From Chloranthus sessilifolius (lineage: Eukaryota > Streptophyta > Magnoliopsida > Chloranthales > Chloranthaceae): DNA of 64,000 nt. Shown one piece after another: positions 1 through 11,222 of this stretch (within the stretch, counting starts at the first letter, position 1; each line of letters opens with the position of its first letter). The stretch is from contig CM037590.1 in the NCBI GenBank assembly GCA_021018995.1, positions 106,641,097 to 106,705,096 on the forward strand. The letters are read 5' to 3'. The notes under the pieces were generated by a model. The model worked only from the letters and a program-made list of their open reading frames with translations. It made no database searches and was not told the DNA's origin. The position numbers were made by a program, and so were the translations under genes.

Positions 1-247
1 TAGCGACATTATTAGCCGCCATCAATGCCGTCTACTAGACCAGTAACACAGTTTGCTACGTCTGTTGGGCCATTGTAGCAGCCATAGCCTCCATGGATAA
101 TGTGATACGATCCGTCGCATCACCTCTCCGATCCTCCCTTTCATGAGGATTTTCTTAGTCTCTACTAGACCCTGCTCGAAACTCCTCTCCTCCTCTCTGA
201 CTTCTATTCTGGCGACCTCTAGGTCGACCCCTCCTCCCAGAAGACAT
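1..247 (-). pseudogene. Partial gag N-terminus of Tekay/Del retrotransposon A
   Basis: This is the first part of gag of a minus-strand LTR retrotransposon that continues beyond the left edge of the window. The start is the ATG at 247-245, whose product begins MSSGRRGRPRG. It matches the start of gag in element B at 35776 (MSSRGIGRPRG), with the same leader spacing to the primer-binding site. Several in-frame stops follow, for example after SSRD and after MAQQT, so the copy is dead. The segment around MEAMAATMAQQ matches the second part of element B gag near 35520. The assignment rests on similarity to element B. The core gag, zinc knuckle and pol lie outside the window. Confidence 0.7.
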
Positions 248-339
248 CACGTTCTGCACATGAAACCAGAGTTTCATTAGCAGTAGATCCCTTCACTCTG
301 ACAACATCTATAACTTGTCAAAATTTTTTAAAGAAATAG

Positions 340-351
340 GCTCTAATACCA
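340..351 (-). other. Primer-binding site (initiator Met tRNA type), element A
   Basis: On the minus strand this reads TGGTATTAGAGC, one base away from the TGGTATCAGAGC complement of the 3' end of plant initiator methionine tRNA. It lies two bases from the inner end of the LTR at 354, the expected place for priming minus-strand synthesis. The C-to-T change is typical of an old methylated copy. Confidence 0.85.
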
Positions 352-353
352 AC

Positions 354-2719
354 TGTGACAGCCCGAATTTTGGCACCCTGAAACTCATGCCATCATCACG
401 ACCCTCAAGGTCGTGCCCCAAATAGTAAGTGGAACACTTGGTACAATCCCACAACCATATTCAAAACATAAACAAAAAAAAAATAGAACAAATCTCCAAT
501 TCTACTATTTAACACCAAAACAAGTACTCAAAAGATCGTTCTAATCTCATGCTCCCGCATGGGCAAAAGAATCAATCCGAGCCATCAGTGCAGTAACTAC
601 GATCACCCTAGATGGTTTGGTAAAAGAATATTACATGAACCATTATCCTTACAAAACATGGCTGGACGTACCAAGCCAAAAATATCTCTCTCTTAAGATA
701 ACATCAAAGCACGTAGAGGGTCTTCTAGAAGAACCTCTCAGGAGGGGGCTCAGACTCCTCCCCTAAAATATAGTCTGAGTCCTCAAGATCAACCTCTCCA
801 GAAGCAGCTCCTAATACAGCACCTGTGACGTATAGTCAAAGGGTGATCTACATCCTAGCTCAATAGGGACAATATCTGAATGAGTGCATCTTTATTACTC
901 ACATATATATCATGACAGAAATAAAGAATGAATTCATTAATGTAATTTATTTAAAATAGTTTGAGATGCAAGAAAATAAATAGGCTGCTTTTATTACTAT
1001 ATTCATGACATCAGACGTAAATTGTTCTTGTGATTGTAACCAGGCTAGTCTCATGACTTAAATGCTTAACTTAAATAATCCCCGAGTAATATAGCATCGA
1101 GCCCTGATGGAATACCCTCCATCATCGTCTAATCAGACTATTTCTCATTTAAACTGACCCATGTCCCTTTCTTGTAGGTGACGGGCACGTATCTACTACA
1201 CATCCCTAGGATGTCTACTGGTGTATGGATTGGCCGCCGTACCGGTCACGGATATACTGTCGAGTCAGTCACGGGTATACCGCCGTGTCGGTTGGGTATT
1301 CTACAAACCTTAAATCAATTGTGCGCTACATATAGTTATTCACCGTGTTAGTGTGCTAAATATATAATAATTCTCAGCCTGTTCAGTCCCATTCATGGAC
1401 CTTCTATTTTGTGGATCTTTACATCCACCCCACATGCCTGGGATGTCACCCATTTTGTTACATCCTTTAGATGTCCATAGCACATACGCATCCCTGGGAT
1501 GGTTGAACTCTTTTACCCGTTAATTTTCTCATATATCTGTGTATGCACACACTATTTCTTACAACGACTACTTTAACATTTTACATTTCAACTCGGCTTT
1601 AAAGAATCAAGCATTCATATATTATCATCAGACACATGTTCTCGTAATTAAGGGTACAAGTTCAGATATTCCCTACCTCTTACTTGATTACTATCCACGG
1701 ATCCTTCAATCTGAGCCGTACTCAACCATCATTATGTTTGGTATAACTAGGCCTAGCCAAACATATATAACCCATCACTATAATTGTAAAAATATTGGGT
1801 TAGAACCCTAACCCCAACAAAAGAAAAGTTCATATGAAAAACCCCACAAAACCTGAATTTGTCTAAATCGATTGAACGATTTTTAAATCGATCGAACGAA
1901 TTTATTTCGTTCAATCGATTTCCTCATAAATCCATTCTATCTCATTTATGTCCCCTGGCAAACCGATTGAATGATTTTTAAATCGTTCACACGGTTCTCA
2001 AATCGATTAAACGATTTCCAAAATCGTTCAAACGATTTCTTCAGAACTAATTTTTCACCTTATTTCTTATTGGTCAAAATCGATGGAACGAAATCTAATT
2101 TCGTTCGATCGATTTTGCCCATTCTCATATCTGAACATGTTCTTTCCTCTAAAACTCATCTCATCTTCATCCATCCCCTTCATCATCCATTTTTCATACA
2201 AAATAGTTTAGATTCTCTATGTAATAACCAAACAAACTTGAAATAGTGGATCTTACCATATCTAATGGTTGGATTTCCCTTGCTCCAAGATTTAGCTCAC
2301 TAGGGTTTCACTAACCCCCAAATCTTTACTCTCACATCGATCCCGATCTCGATCCGCTAGCTTTCTGAGCCAAGATCAACTGTTTGCATTCATTGCACTC
2401 TTCTCAATTTCACAAAAATCAATCTCTCATTAACTCTCTCTCACTCTTCTCAACTACTCATTCAAGTGAAATAACTCCTTCTCATCTTTTTCTTATCACC
2501 TACTACTTAACTAGGGTGTTAAGCTCATACATTCAACTAATGTGTGTGCGTGTATATATCTATGGATACCTAGTTCAACTAAGTGGTTTCTATCATACAC
2601 TTTATCTCACATATGATCTACTAAGTCAACCAAGTCAACATTGACTCGGTCGAAGATGCGACCAGTTAGTCCGCTTCCCAAGGTGTACTATTTAAGCACA
2701 TAATTTTTAAGACGTTACA
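354..2719 (-). repeat. 5' LTR of Tekay/Del retrotransposon A (2.37 kb)
   Basis: The plus strand starts TGTGACAGCCCG and ends GACGTTACA, so on the minus strand the LTR runs TGTAACG...GGGCTGTCACA, with TG..CA termini. It shares landmarks with the LTRs of element B and the solo LTR: a 'gtaccggtcacggatat' block near 1240, an 'atatagcatcgagccc' block near 1090, palindromes of the CATCCCTGGGATG type at 1198-1501, and an array of short CGAT palindromes at 1862-2117. The 5 bp outside the right end are TTAGA, but the partner copy is outside the window. The small ORFs inside are not genes. Confidence 0.88.
1862..2117. repeat. Palindromic array in LTR A (core ATCGATTGAACGAT type)
   Basis: About ten short imperfect palindromes are built from AATCGATT, CGTTCAATCGATT and AAATCGTTCAAACGATTT. 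They are spaced roughly 20 bp apart in two groups separated by unrelated sequence. The array sits 600-860 bp from the start of the LTR, the same relative position as different palindromic arrays in LTR B and in the solo LTR. Confidence 0.8.
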
Positions 2720-3299
2720 TTAGAACACTAAGTCATTTAGACTTCTAGTCAGGTTAGGAAGCCTAGTTGAATCAGGATTCCTTGATTAATTAAACTTTCA
2801 TTAAAATTAGGAAATTAATTAGATTCCTAATTAGAATAAGATTTCATTAGAAGTAGAATATTACTCAGAGCGGTAATTAAGGATATTAAGTCATTCAGAT
2901 TTCTAGTCGAATTAGCAAACCTAATGGAACTAGGACTCCTTAATTAATTAGACTTCCAATAGGATTAAAATTAGTTAGACCCCCGACAACACTCGGTAAT
3001 TAAAATAATTAAAAGCTATACTAAGAGTGGGAAAGGTAAAATAATTAGAAGAGAATTAGGAAAACTAGATTAACTAAACTTCTGAGTGACCCAGTGTTGC
3101 TGATATCGATCGGCCGATGATTCAGTAAAGAGAACAACCCATACCTCCATCCCGAAAGGCGTGAACAGTGATGTGTTGCAGTGTCGATATATATCTGTAG
3201 CTGGCGATCACAACAAACTAGGTATTTTCCTAGAATTTAACTCTTTATTTTCAGTACTTAGCTACCTTTAAAAATACCACCTTTGCGAGAGTCCACTTG
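2720..3299. other. Intergenic; one imperfect ~158-bp direct repeat
   Basis: No gene is visible. Two related AT-rich blocks start near 2730 and 2888 with 'aagtcattyaga' and continue to 'ccttgattaattaaactt' or 'ccttaattaattagactt'. They look like a decayed tandem repeat or an old repeat fragment. The stretch ends at the CACTA terminus at 3300. Confidence 0.5.
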
Positions 3300-3440
3300 C
3301 ACTACGTGAAAATGAGGGAAAAATGACTCTACCAACATAAAATAAACCACTGCTTAAAAGAGTAGTATAATATTCCACTGCTTAAAATAGTGGTGTAACT
3401 TATAAAACAGTGGTTTTTATAAGTTAAAATGCTATCACGT
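3300..3440 (+). repeat. CACTA left terminus with subterminal repeats
   Basis: After CACTACGTGAAAATG there are several copies of AACCACTGCTTAAAA, its inverse TAGTGGTGTAA, and ACAGTGGTTTTTATAA. Such motifs in CACTA elements are binding sites for the TNPA-type protein. A pyrimidine-rich, 5'UTR-like stretch follows from about 3450. Confidence 0.7.
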
Positions 3441-5999
3441 GCAACTCCATCGGGAACCCTAATTCCAAAACTCCTCTCTTGTCTCTCTTTATATCTATTC
3501 CCCCATTTTTTCTTTTCATCTTCAACCGTAGCCTCTCTCCCTCTCCCTCTCCCTCTCTAAAACATGAAACCCTAATCCATTTTCTCTGTTGATCCAGCGA
3601 AGGAATGCTCCGACTACGGATTCATTCGTTTGTTTATGAATTTGAGGAGGGGCGGATGTCAAATCCAATGGAATTGAAGGAGGTTTTTGTGGAAGGATTG
3701 GGGATTCAGACTGTGAGGAGTTGTAGAGGTGAGATCCAGCTACTCGAAGAGCAGATTCGGAAATGAGTTGGCTCCGTCTTCGAAGCTTGCTAAATCTGGT
3801 GGAGGCAAACAGAAAAGGAAGGTTAGTGGATCTAAAAAAACAGATTATGGGTTGGTTCTCCAACGACTTCTCTCTCGCTCAAACTCCCTCATCTTAGCAA
3901 TTCATCAAAGCATTTCTAAATCTTTTCGCTCTGCTATCTCTGTATTTCTGCAAAAAGCCTTCTCAACAGGTTTTTCTACCCTCTAAATTCGTTTTGATTT
4001 TCAATTTTTTTTAATATTGAATTTTGTTTTTTCAATCTTTTGTTGTTGTTTCGTTATTCACAGATTTCACACTCATCTTGTTTTTTGTTGCAATTACATC
4101 TCTATTTATCTGATTTCTTTCATATTCCAAAATTCTCAATAATTGTTGATCTTTAGCTTCCGTTCTGGGTATTCAATCCCAGGGTGGTCTAAATAGCAAA
4201 TTACTGGGGATGGTATTTTGAACTTTTTAGTTTCGTTAGGGATGTATTTTGTATAGGAAACATCCAATGAAATTTATGGTCACATTTCTTTCCTCTTACT
4301 TATTTCTTTTTTATTTTCTTTCTTTTTAGTTTCAGTTGAATTTATAGCTTTACTAAATCATGGAACCTATCGAGTAAGGAGCTGCTCCACCATGCTCTTT
4401 AGTCCTCAATAATATTCTATGCTAGATCCATTTTCAAATAGTTGCCATTTGTCGGTGCATGAAGGTGTTTCCTATTGAGGATATTATTGATGCTTCCCCT
4501 GTATTTTCTAGGGCCAAAGTTGGAGGCTGGTACATTCTGCTTCCAAAGGTTTAAAGATGGTGGGCTTTGTCATCTTTTTTCATCATAGAAAATGATGCAG
4601 CATTTGCATATATTTTCCTACAAAAGACAGATGAAAATTTGGTATTGTTGATTTCCTTAGTTCCTTTTGTTTTAGGCCAGTTGTGAGCCTTTGCCTACGC
4701 TATGTTGAGGGCTGGAAAAACTAGATCCTTGAAAACGATCTGCTATCAAATGTCTTGATATGTGGATGCTTAAAAGGTTCTATTTCAAACCTTCCCCATG
4801 GCTACTCCATGTCTGCAGATTTCGTAACTTGCTGACTCTTGCTATAAACTTTGTGTTACACAGCTCTTAACCCTATTTTATTTTTATTGCTTTGGATATG
4901 TGGAGATAACGCATAGCACTGGTATGATTGGACTATGATTAAGTGTCAATGGAGACTCTTTACCTTATAATAAAGAGCTAGGTGTTGTTAATCTAAAATT
5001 TGAAAGATTTTTTTTTGTTTTCAAAACCCAGCCTGAAGGTTCAAAGAAGTTTGTTCAGTTAATTGGGAACATTTTGACCCGTACGTTTTTCGCCTCTCCC
5101 AAATTTTCAATCTTTTATGTATTTATCTGTTTGTTTTTAAATATTAACTAGTTTTTTGCATTTAAATTTGTATATAATTTGTTCTTGTTTCCTTTTGTTC
5201 CACTTATTTTAGTAAGTAAATGAAAAAGAACAAATTTATGACATTTCAATGTTGAGATACAAAATTTGTTAGATTATTGCATAATCAATCCACACTAAAT
5301 TATCTAAATCTCGCAGAATCTTATTCCAGTGTTTCATATGTGTTGCCATCGGAAACTGCAAAATGGCTCATATAAGGGACGATCTATATTGGTGTGTTAC
5401 CTTGCTCAAAATTTTCCCATTCGGTTACTTAATAAAGCTGGAAGTGGCTGTGTTTCAATCTATATTACTTAATTCTCTCAATCACCTACCAAATCACTAA
5501 TTGGTTACAACCACTTTGCTGTTCGATTCGGTCCAATTTGGCCCGATAAGCGTATTGATTAGTTAATGCTAAGTTTTTTATTTAAAAAAAAAATTAGGGG
5601 AATTGAACCTAAGACTTCACATTTTTAAGTTTTATAACTAATCAAGTGATCATTTATATTTCTTTTAGTAAAGAATGTAAAAAAATTATATTATAAAGTT
5701 AATAGATACTTTTAAAACTCATCTTACCCCTACCAAATCGTGTTTGCTTGGTAGTATCAAATTTTGAATTGCGAATCTGAATTCGAATCGAGCGAACCAG
5801 CGAACTAAGTAACCTTGGTCCGGATAACATGTAAAAATATCTAATCATCTTAGTGTGGAACGCTCATTATTTTTTTTCGACTTGAGGTTTTTTAAGTGGT
5901 CGTATTACACTGACTTGTCTCATCTTTTAGGTGTCGGTGAAATAAGCAACAAAAAGAATCATTAGTTGCATCCTTTTCATGAGTTTGCTAGAAAGACTT

Positions 6000-6049
<50 letters not shown>

Positions 6050-6165
6050 CCATAAGTGAATTGATAATCTCATGTATTCTCTTGTGTTTGAGTGGGTTCA
6101 GTTTTAGATTCTTTTGTTTTTCCTTTATTTGTTAGTCCCTTGGTGTCTAACTAAGATCTTAACAG
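3441..6165 (+). other. Interior of CACTA unit: 5'UTR-like and intron-like sequence
   Basis: A CT-rich leader at 3470-3560 and short open stretches at 3600-3990 look like the 5' part of a plant gene, but I recognise no protein. The rest is T-rich, intron-like DNA. An open stretch at about 4440-4550 could be a captured exon, but I do not recognise it. A perfect (TA)n run lies at 6002-6048. Confidence 0.4.
6002..6048. repeat. (TA)n microsatellite
   Basis: Uninterrupted alternating TA of about 46 bases inside intron-like sequence. Confidence 0.95.
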
Positions 6166-6271
6166 GCTTGCATTGAAGTGCTTGATGAAGAAAACATCAA
6201 AATCCCATCTTGGATCTGCTTCAGCTCTGTAGATGGAGAACATGCCTTTGATCAGCTAGAACTTCCAGAAG
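6166..6271 (+). pseudogene. Exon fragment of homocysteine S-methyltransferase
   Basis: The 106-bp open stretch is preceded by a splice acceptor (..CTTAACAG) and followed by a donor (G/GTACC). It translates to ACIEVLDEENIKIPSWICFS followed by SVDGEH. This fits the part of plant homocysteine S-methyltransferases that reads roughly LLEEENVKIPSWICF-SVDGE. These enzymes make methionine by methylating homocysteine with S-methylmethionine. The zinc-binding cysteines lie in other exons that are not seen here, and the last residues (FDQLELPEG) do not fit the family well. It is a lone exon within a transposon-like unit, so I read it as a captured or relic fragment. Confidence 0.6.
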
Positions 6272-7257
6272 GTACCATTTCTTGAGTACTCTTTAATTGA
6301 AATGCAATGCACATTAAGGAAATATGATTTGACTTAATTTGGGTTTATTGGGTTTTATTTGGTTCGATATTTGGATTCTAACTGCTTAAAGGATTATGCA
6401 CTCCAAATCCTTTCTACACTAATGATCTTTGGGGTAAATTTGGGTTTATGAGTTTAATAATTGCTTTATATTGTTGCACATTTCACTCATACTAGTGAAC
6501 ATTGTTTATGATATTGTCTCCTTATCGCTGACTCTATGCTTGCTTACTTCATTTCCTACTTCCTAGAGTGGGTAGCTAATGATGTTTTTATGCTTCAAAT
6601 CTTATGCTTCATTTCCTACTTGCTAGAGTGGGTAGCTAATGAAATTTACAACTTTATGCATTTGCATTTTGAGGTTACAATATTCCCAGCCTTAGTAAAC
6701 TACTATTTTTTTTAAATGGGTAAGCTGGGCACAAACCTGTGACATTGAGGTTGCAATATTTCCAACCTTCATTGTGTTGCAGGCCCAAGCCCTATAGTAG
6801 ACTACTTTCTTATATTCTATAGACGTGTTGGTGATGATGGGCTCAAATCTATGACTGATCTTATTTCATATATTATATATGATGGTTCTATTTTCTTCAG
6901 TGGTTGATTGGGGATCATTTTGTTTGGTGTGTAATCATTACGTGTGCGTTTTGGAACAATTTCATTAGTTCTAACTATTGAAAATTAATTCAGTTCTATT
7001 AGCAATAGATGGAGTAAAAAAATTTTATTCAGTCATAAGTAGCGGTATACTGAAAATATTCAATGATTTTTACTGTTCTTGTGTACAATGTCATGTGGAA
7101 CTACATTCAGAGTATGGTCTAGCAATCTAGATCCTTGTTTCTCATCTGATGTGTGGTACATTTTCAGTTTTAAGCATTTGTTGCATTTTTAAATGCAAAA
7201 AATGAATCTAATCCTGTGAAATACATATAGTTGGTGTTGTTGTAACAAAAGTCCCCA
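6272..7257. other. Intron-like, no gene
   Basis: T-rich sequence with a short near-duplicate: 'cttcatttcctacttnctagagtgggtagctaatga' occurs at about 6547 and again at about 6607. No coding signal is visible. Confidence 0.5.
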
Positions 7258-7410
7258 CACTACAAAAAATAAGCCTATTAGCGGCAGTTTTTTTAACAAA
7301 AAACTGCTGCTATTAGTCTTGTTGCTACCAAAAATTGCCGCTATTGGTCTTGCCGCTACCAAAAATTGCCTTAACAACAAGTACCACTAAAACACCTTAT
7401 TTTTGTAGTG
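7258..7410. mobile_element. CACTA-type MITE, 153 bp
   Basis: The left end CACTACAAAAAATAAG and the right end CTTATTTTTGTAGTG are inverted copies, and CCA flanks both sides (7255-7257 and 7411-7413). The inside holds repeated 'ttgccgctattggtcttg'-like units, as in subterminal repeats of small CACTA elements. It has no coding capacity. Confidence 0.88.
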
Positions 7411-7950
7411 CCACAACACAATGTGGGCCTACCATCAGATGAAGGTAGAGCTCAATATGGTATTATGTATTCTTGGTTTATTAGAGGCCTTGAAATGTGT
7501 AAAAACAGCTCTTGCACAAATTATTAGATAAAACGGTATCTTCGCAAGCTATATCCTAGGATAATGGGCAATGCTTCCCATTAATTGATCTTTCCATGGG
7601 GCATAGCCAAGTAGAGGCTTGGGGCAGTTGCCTCCTAAACTTAAAAAAATGATTTCAAGTTGGTATTGAAATCCCCACAAACTATCTATGGCTTTCCAAT
7701 AGATTGCGATAAGTTGACTAGATCTACCCATAGTTTTTGTCTCTCAGAAGTTCAGTTCTAATCATAGATACATGTGATAAAAAATTGGAACTTGTCTCTA
7801 CTTCGCTCAACACACACTGAATATCAAATGATTTGAGCTTTTGGCATATCGATTATCAAATGTTTCCATTTTAGTTTTGACTACCAGAGCCTTTAGATTC
7901 TAATGGTGGTCAGAAATATGACATTCTATGTTATTCGATTATCTGGGCAG

Positions 7951-8088
7951 GTATTTGATGGCCATGGTGGTTCGGGTGCGGCATCATTCATTCGAAATAA
8001 CATTCTTAACTTCATAATTGAAGATGCCCATTGCCCCTCTTGTGTGAAGAAAGCCATCAGGAGTGCGTTTGCACCCTTATGTTAGGAA
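7951..8088 (+). pseudogene. Exon fragment of a plant PP2C protein phosphatase
   Basis: After an acceptor (CTGGGCAG) the frame reads VFDGHGGSGAASFIRNNILN and continues into IIEDAHCPSC and VKKAIRSAF. VFDGHGG is the metal-binding motif of the PPM/PP2C serine/threonine phosphatases, and the rest matches the same exon of plant clade PP2Cs (IEDxxFP..VKKAIxSAF). The frame ends at a TAG within 10 codons of SAF, where normal proteins continue with the Asp-rich segment. No other PP2C motif (GTTA, DGxWD) is seen nearby, so it is a fragment. A second CACTA-like terminus lies 100 bp downstream. Confidence 0.75.
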
Positions 8089-8186
8089 GGTGAGGACCTG
8101 ATTTCCAACCCTTTTGTACACCTAAAAGTGAAGTTTATTAGTGATCTTTATAGTTGGCATCATGGTACTTGCTTTCCGTTTTTGTG

Positions 8187-8345
8187 CACTACGTCAAAAT
8201 GACAAAAAAACCACTTTTGCAATATCAAAAGAACCACTGCCGAAGCAGTAGTATAATAATCCACGGTCAAAACCAATGGTTTATTATGTTAAAATAGTGG
8301 TTTATTTTGTTAACCCTCATCCCACACCCAAAAATTGATTGCTTA
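8187..8345 (+). repeat. Second CACTA-like left terminus
   Basis: CACTACGTCAAAATGAC is followed by AAAAAAACCACTTTTGC and several CCACTGC/AGTGGTTTATT units. It matches the inverted right terminus at 14758 at 24 of 29 positions. A TATA-like TATATAAAAG follows at 8364, then a pyrimidine-rich leader. This is either the real left end of the element ending at 14758 or the remains of a nested relative. Confidence 0.65.
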
Positions 8346-8515
8346 AAAAAACCACTGCAATGCCTATATAAAAGCTCCCTCGGGTGATGTTTTTTTTCTG
8401 CTCTCGATCTCTTTTTCTCTCGTCTTCCCTCCCTCGCCAAAGACCCTAACTATCGCCGACCACCCATTGCAAATCGATGAACTAATTCTATATCTCAAAT
8501 CGGGATCTCTAGATC

Positions 8516-8705
8516 TTCTTCTTCTCCTTCAAAGCTCTGCAAGACGACTCCATGGAAACCCTAGCTCGCCGGAAATCGAGGTTGCTCGATCTTTTGTTTC
8601 TCCTTCAAATCTCTGCAAGACAACTCCATGGAAACCCTAGCTCACTGGAAATCGTGGTTACTCGATCTTCTTCTTCTTCTCCTTCTTCAAATCACTGCAA
8701 AGGCA
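8516..8705 (+). repeat. Tandem 76-bp duplication in a leader-like sequence
   Basis: The block around 'ctctgcaagacgactccatg' at 8535 recurs at 8611 with about 90 percent identity, and a shorter third remnant starts near 8670. The duplicated unit includes an ATG in 'ccatggaaaccctagctc', but the 64-codon frame resembles no family I know. Confidence 0.75.
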
Positions 8706-9059
8706 CCATTCCACCCCTCCAAAACCCTAATTCCTTTCTTAGTTGAATGTAAGAGTAGATACTCCTTGGAAACCCTATTTCCTTTGTTGTGACTATTTTA
8801 TATTCAAAAACTTTTGGTTTTACCCCTATGGTACAATAATTGGTTTTGAAGTTATGACACTTTTACCAGTAATCTGAGTTCACATACCTTTCAATCGATA
8901 AAGAACAATATTGCAACAGATGGTTATAATATGCTTTGCATTGCTTTAATCTTTAAGATTTCTATGGATTAATTAGATCTTTAACCTTCCTTTTGTAGGT
9001 ATCCTACTGTTAGTGTGTACATAGGATATTCTCTGCATAAAGAGGCAGAGGAATATCTA

Positions 9060-11222
9060 TGTCACAACCCAGATTTTTGAGATCTGTGCACGGCACACTC
9101 TTTTTCTTTCTTGCACATAGGTATATGTGTTTCACAAGGAGACCAAAACACCCTAATACTTAAAGTGCGTATATGGGAAACACACTCGTATATTCCAATT
9201 CTGATAAATATAAAAGTGAAGAAGAGAGAGAGGAGTCCTTACGTAAAACTATTCTAACCTAAATAGAGAGGAGGAGATTATAGAGAAAAAGAAGAGAGGA
9301 GCCTGGGAGAACTAGGGTTTGCATAGACTTAGATCGGCAAGGAGGATCAGAGGTAATGACGGGAGGACGAACCAGGGAGGCCGGATAGCCGAGTTGGTTT
9401 ACAAATCTTAAATCGAACCTGTGCGTGATTCATCGTCAGAGGTACGTTAAAAACATGATAGATGCCTAGGAATGTTTTAAATAGTAGGAAGGATGTTGGC
9501 TTATGTTGCCTTATAGAAGATTAAGGTAAAATGAGGGATGGAAGCATGACCTCGATCGGACCAGGGACAAAAGGAATTGTTTCTCGCTCGAGCGGTCTAA
9601 AGAGGCTCGCTCGAGCGAGGATGAACAAGGAAAAGAAAGACTCTGGGCTCGCGCGAGCGGTCCCTTAAACTAAAGGAAGGCTCGCTCGAGCGAGGGTCCA
9701 CATCAAAAATTTGAAAGCTCGATTTAACCACTCGAGCGAGGTCAAGAGACCGCTCGAGCGAGGTCAAGTGACCGCTCGAGCGAGGGCTAATGACCATGCA
9801 GGTCCGTGACCATTCAGATATTGGTTTTCTAATGTGAGGAACTCGGGTGTCCTACACCCCAAATACCTTAGAGCATTCTAAAGTAAAATTCTTTAAATGT
9901 AGGTCGATGCATTATAACCCTCTGAGGACAAGCGTGATTGAGATTCGTCGAGGTAGGGAAGATTCTCGAAACATGTGCATTATTCTGTGAATTCAAATGC
10001 ATAGTATAGTCTTTTTAAATAATTGCATATACCATAAACTCTCATGATAAGTGTGTGTGTGTGTTACAATGAGAAAAATCCTGAGGTCCCCAGGGGACGA
10101 AAGATAATGTGGTTCAATCAAAGAAAGGTGAAATAGAAGTATGGGGCATCCCAGGGATGCGTAAGAAAACAATTAGAGAAACAAAAATAATGTGATAAGG
10201 CCTAATGTAATATATCTAGCACAATCACGGTGAATAACTATATGTAAAGCACATTGATATTTTTATTATTTAAGGTTGATCAGAATACCCCACCGACGCG
10301 TGGCGGGATACCCACGACCGACTCGGGATATCCGTGACTGCACGGCGCCAATCCAGATAGTTGAAACACATCCTGTGGATGTAGATTGAGAATAGACCCC
10401 AGCCTATGAGAAAGGGGCTTGGGCAGTATTCCCAGGGAATACACATAATAACTGTCTAGTTAGACGACGATGGTGGGTATTCCATCGGGGCTCGATGCTA
10501 TATCGCTCGAGGATTACTTAAGTTAAGATTTTAAGTGATTAGGCCAAGTTCACAACAAATTCATAAAGAGGTTAAACAGGAACTATGCTAAGAGGTGATT
10601 GGAACTCATTGAATTATTTTTATCCTTCAAATTGTTATATATAGAATGTTATCTTGGGAATCTATGATGTTGCTTTACTAACATATGTGTGGAAATAATC
10701 TATATGTTCTTTTGTTTTCCCTACGGAGCTAGGATGTAGCTCACCCCCCCTTAGACTATACGTCACAGGTCAAGGACTAGCGGCAGCGAGGACTTTGGGT
10801 GAAGTTAATCCAAGGGCATCGGTGTCCATACCCACAGAAGAGGCAGAACCTCCTCCTGAGGAATTTTTCTAGGAAACCCGCTGCATACCTTGATAGTGAG
10901 TTGAGAGAGTACTGTGTATGGCTTGGTATATCAAGCCTCTTTATTTTGAATGTTTTAAATACTGTCTCTTGGTAAACCATCTAGGAGGAATAAGTATCAT
11001 TAAACTTTCGGGTTGTCCTTATGTCCATGAATTGGCATGGGACAAGGACAGCTTTGCAAGGCCAAATATATTGTTTTTGAGAGGTTGATTTAGAGTAACT
11101 ACATGTGTTTAAATCACAATTATGGCTTGTATATGTAAATGTTTTGTAAAGAACCCAGGGCACGACCTTGAAGGTCATGCTGATGGCACGAATTTCGGGA
11201 TGCCGAAAATCGGGCTGTCACA
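9060..11222 (+). mobile_element. Solo LTR of a Tekay/Del-related retrotransposon
   Basis: The LTR starts TGTCACAACCCAG and ends GGGCTGTCACA, flanked on both sides by the 5-bp duplication ATCTA (9055-9059 and 11223-11227). The plus strand carries the reverse complement of blocks shared with LTRs A and B, such as 'gggctcgatgctatatcg' near 10490 and the ACATCC..GGATGT palindromes at 10144-10441. No internal region remains, so it arose by LTR-LTR recombination. Its variable palindromic array (9588-9790) uses the core CGCTCGAGCG instead of CGATTAATCG. Small ORFs inside are not genes. Confidence 0.9.
9588..9790. repeat. Palindromic array in solo LTR (core CGCTCGAGCGAG)
   Basis: About seven copies of a perfect or near-perfect CTCGCTCGAGCGAG palindrome, in part spaced about 20 bp apart and in part interrupted. 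The array lies 530-730 bp from the LTR start, the position at which LTRs A and B have CGAT-type arrays. Confidence 0.85.

Noticed and set aside
7951-8088. A functional PP2C gene
   Set aside because: Only one exon is found, a stop follows within ten codons of the conserved part, and no other PP2C motif is nearby.
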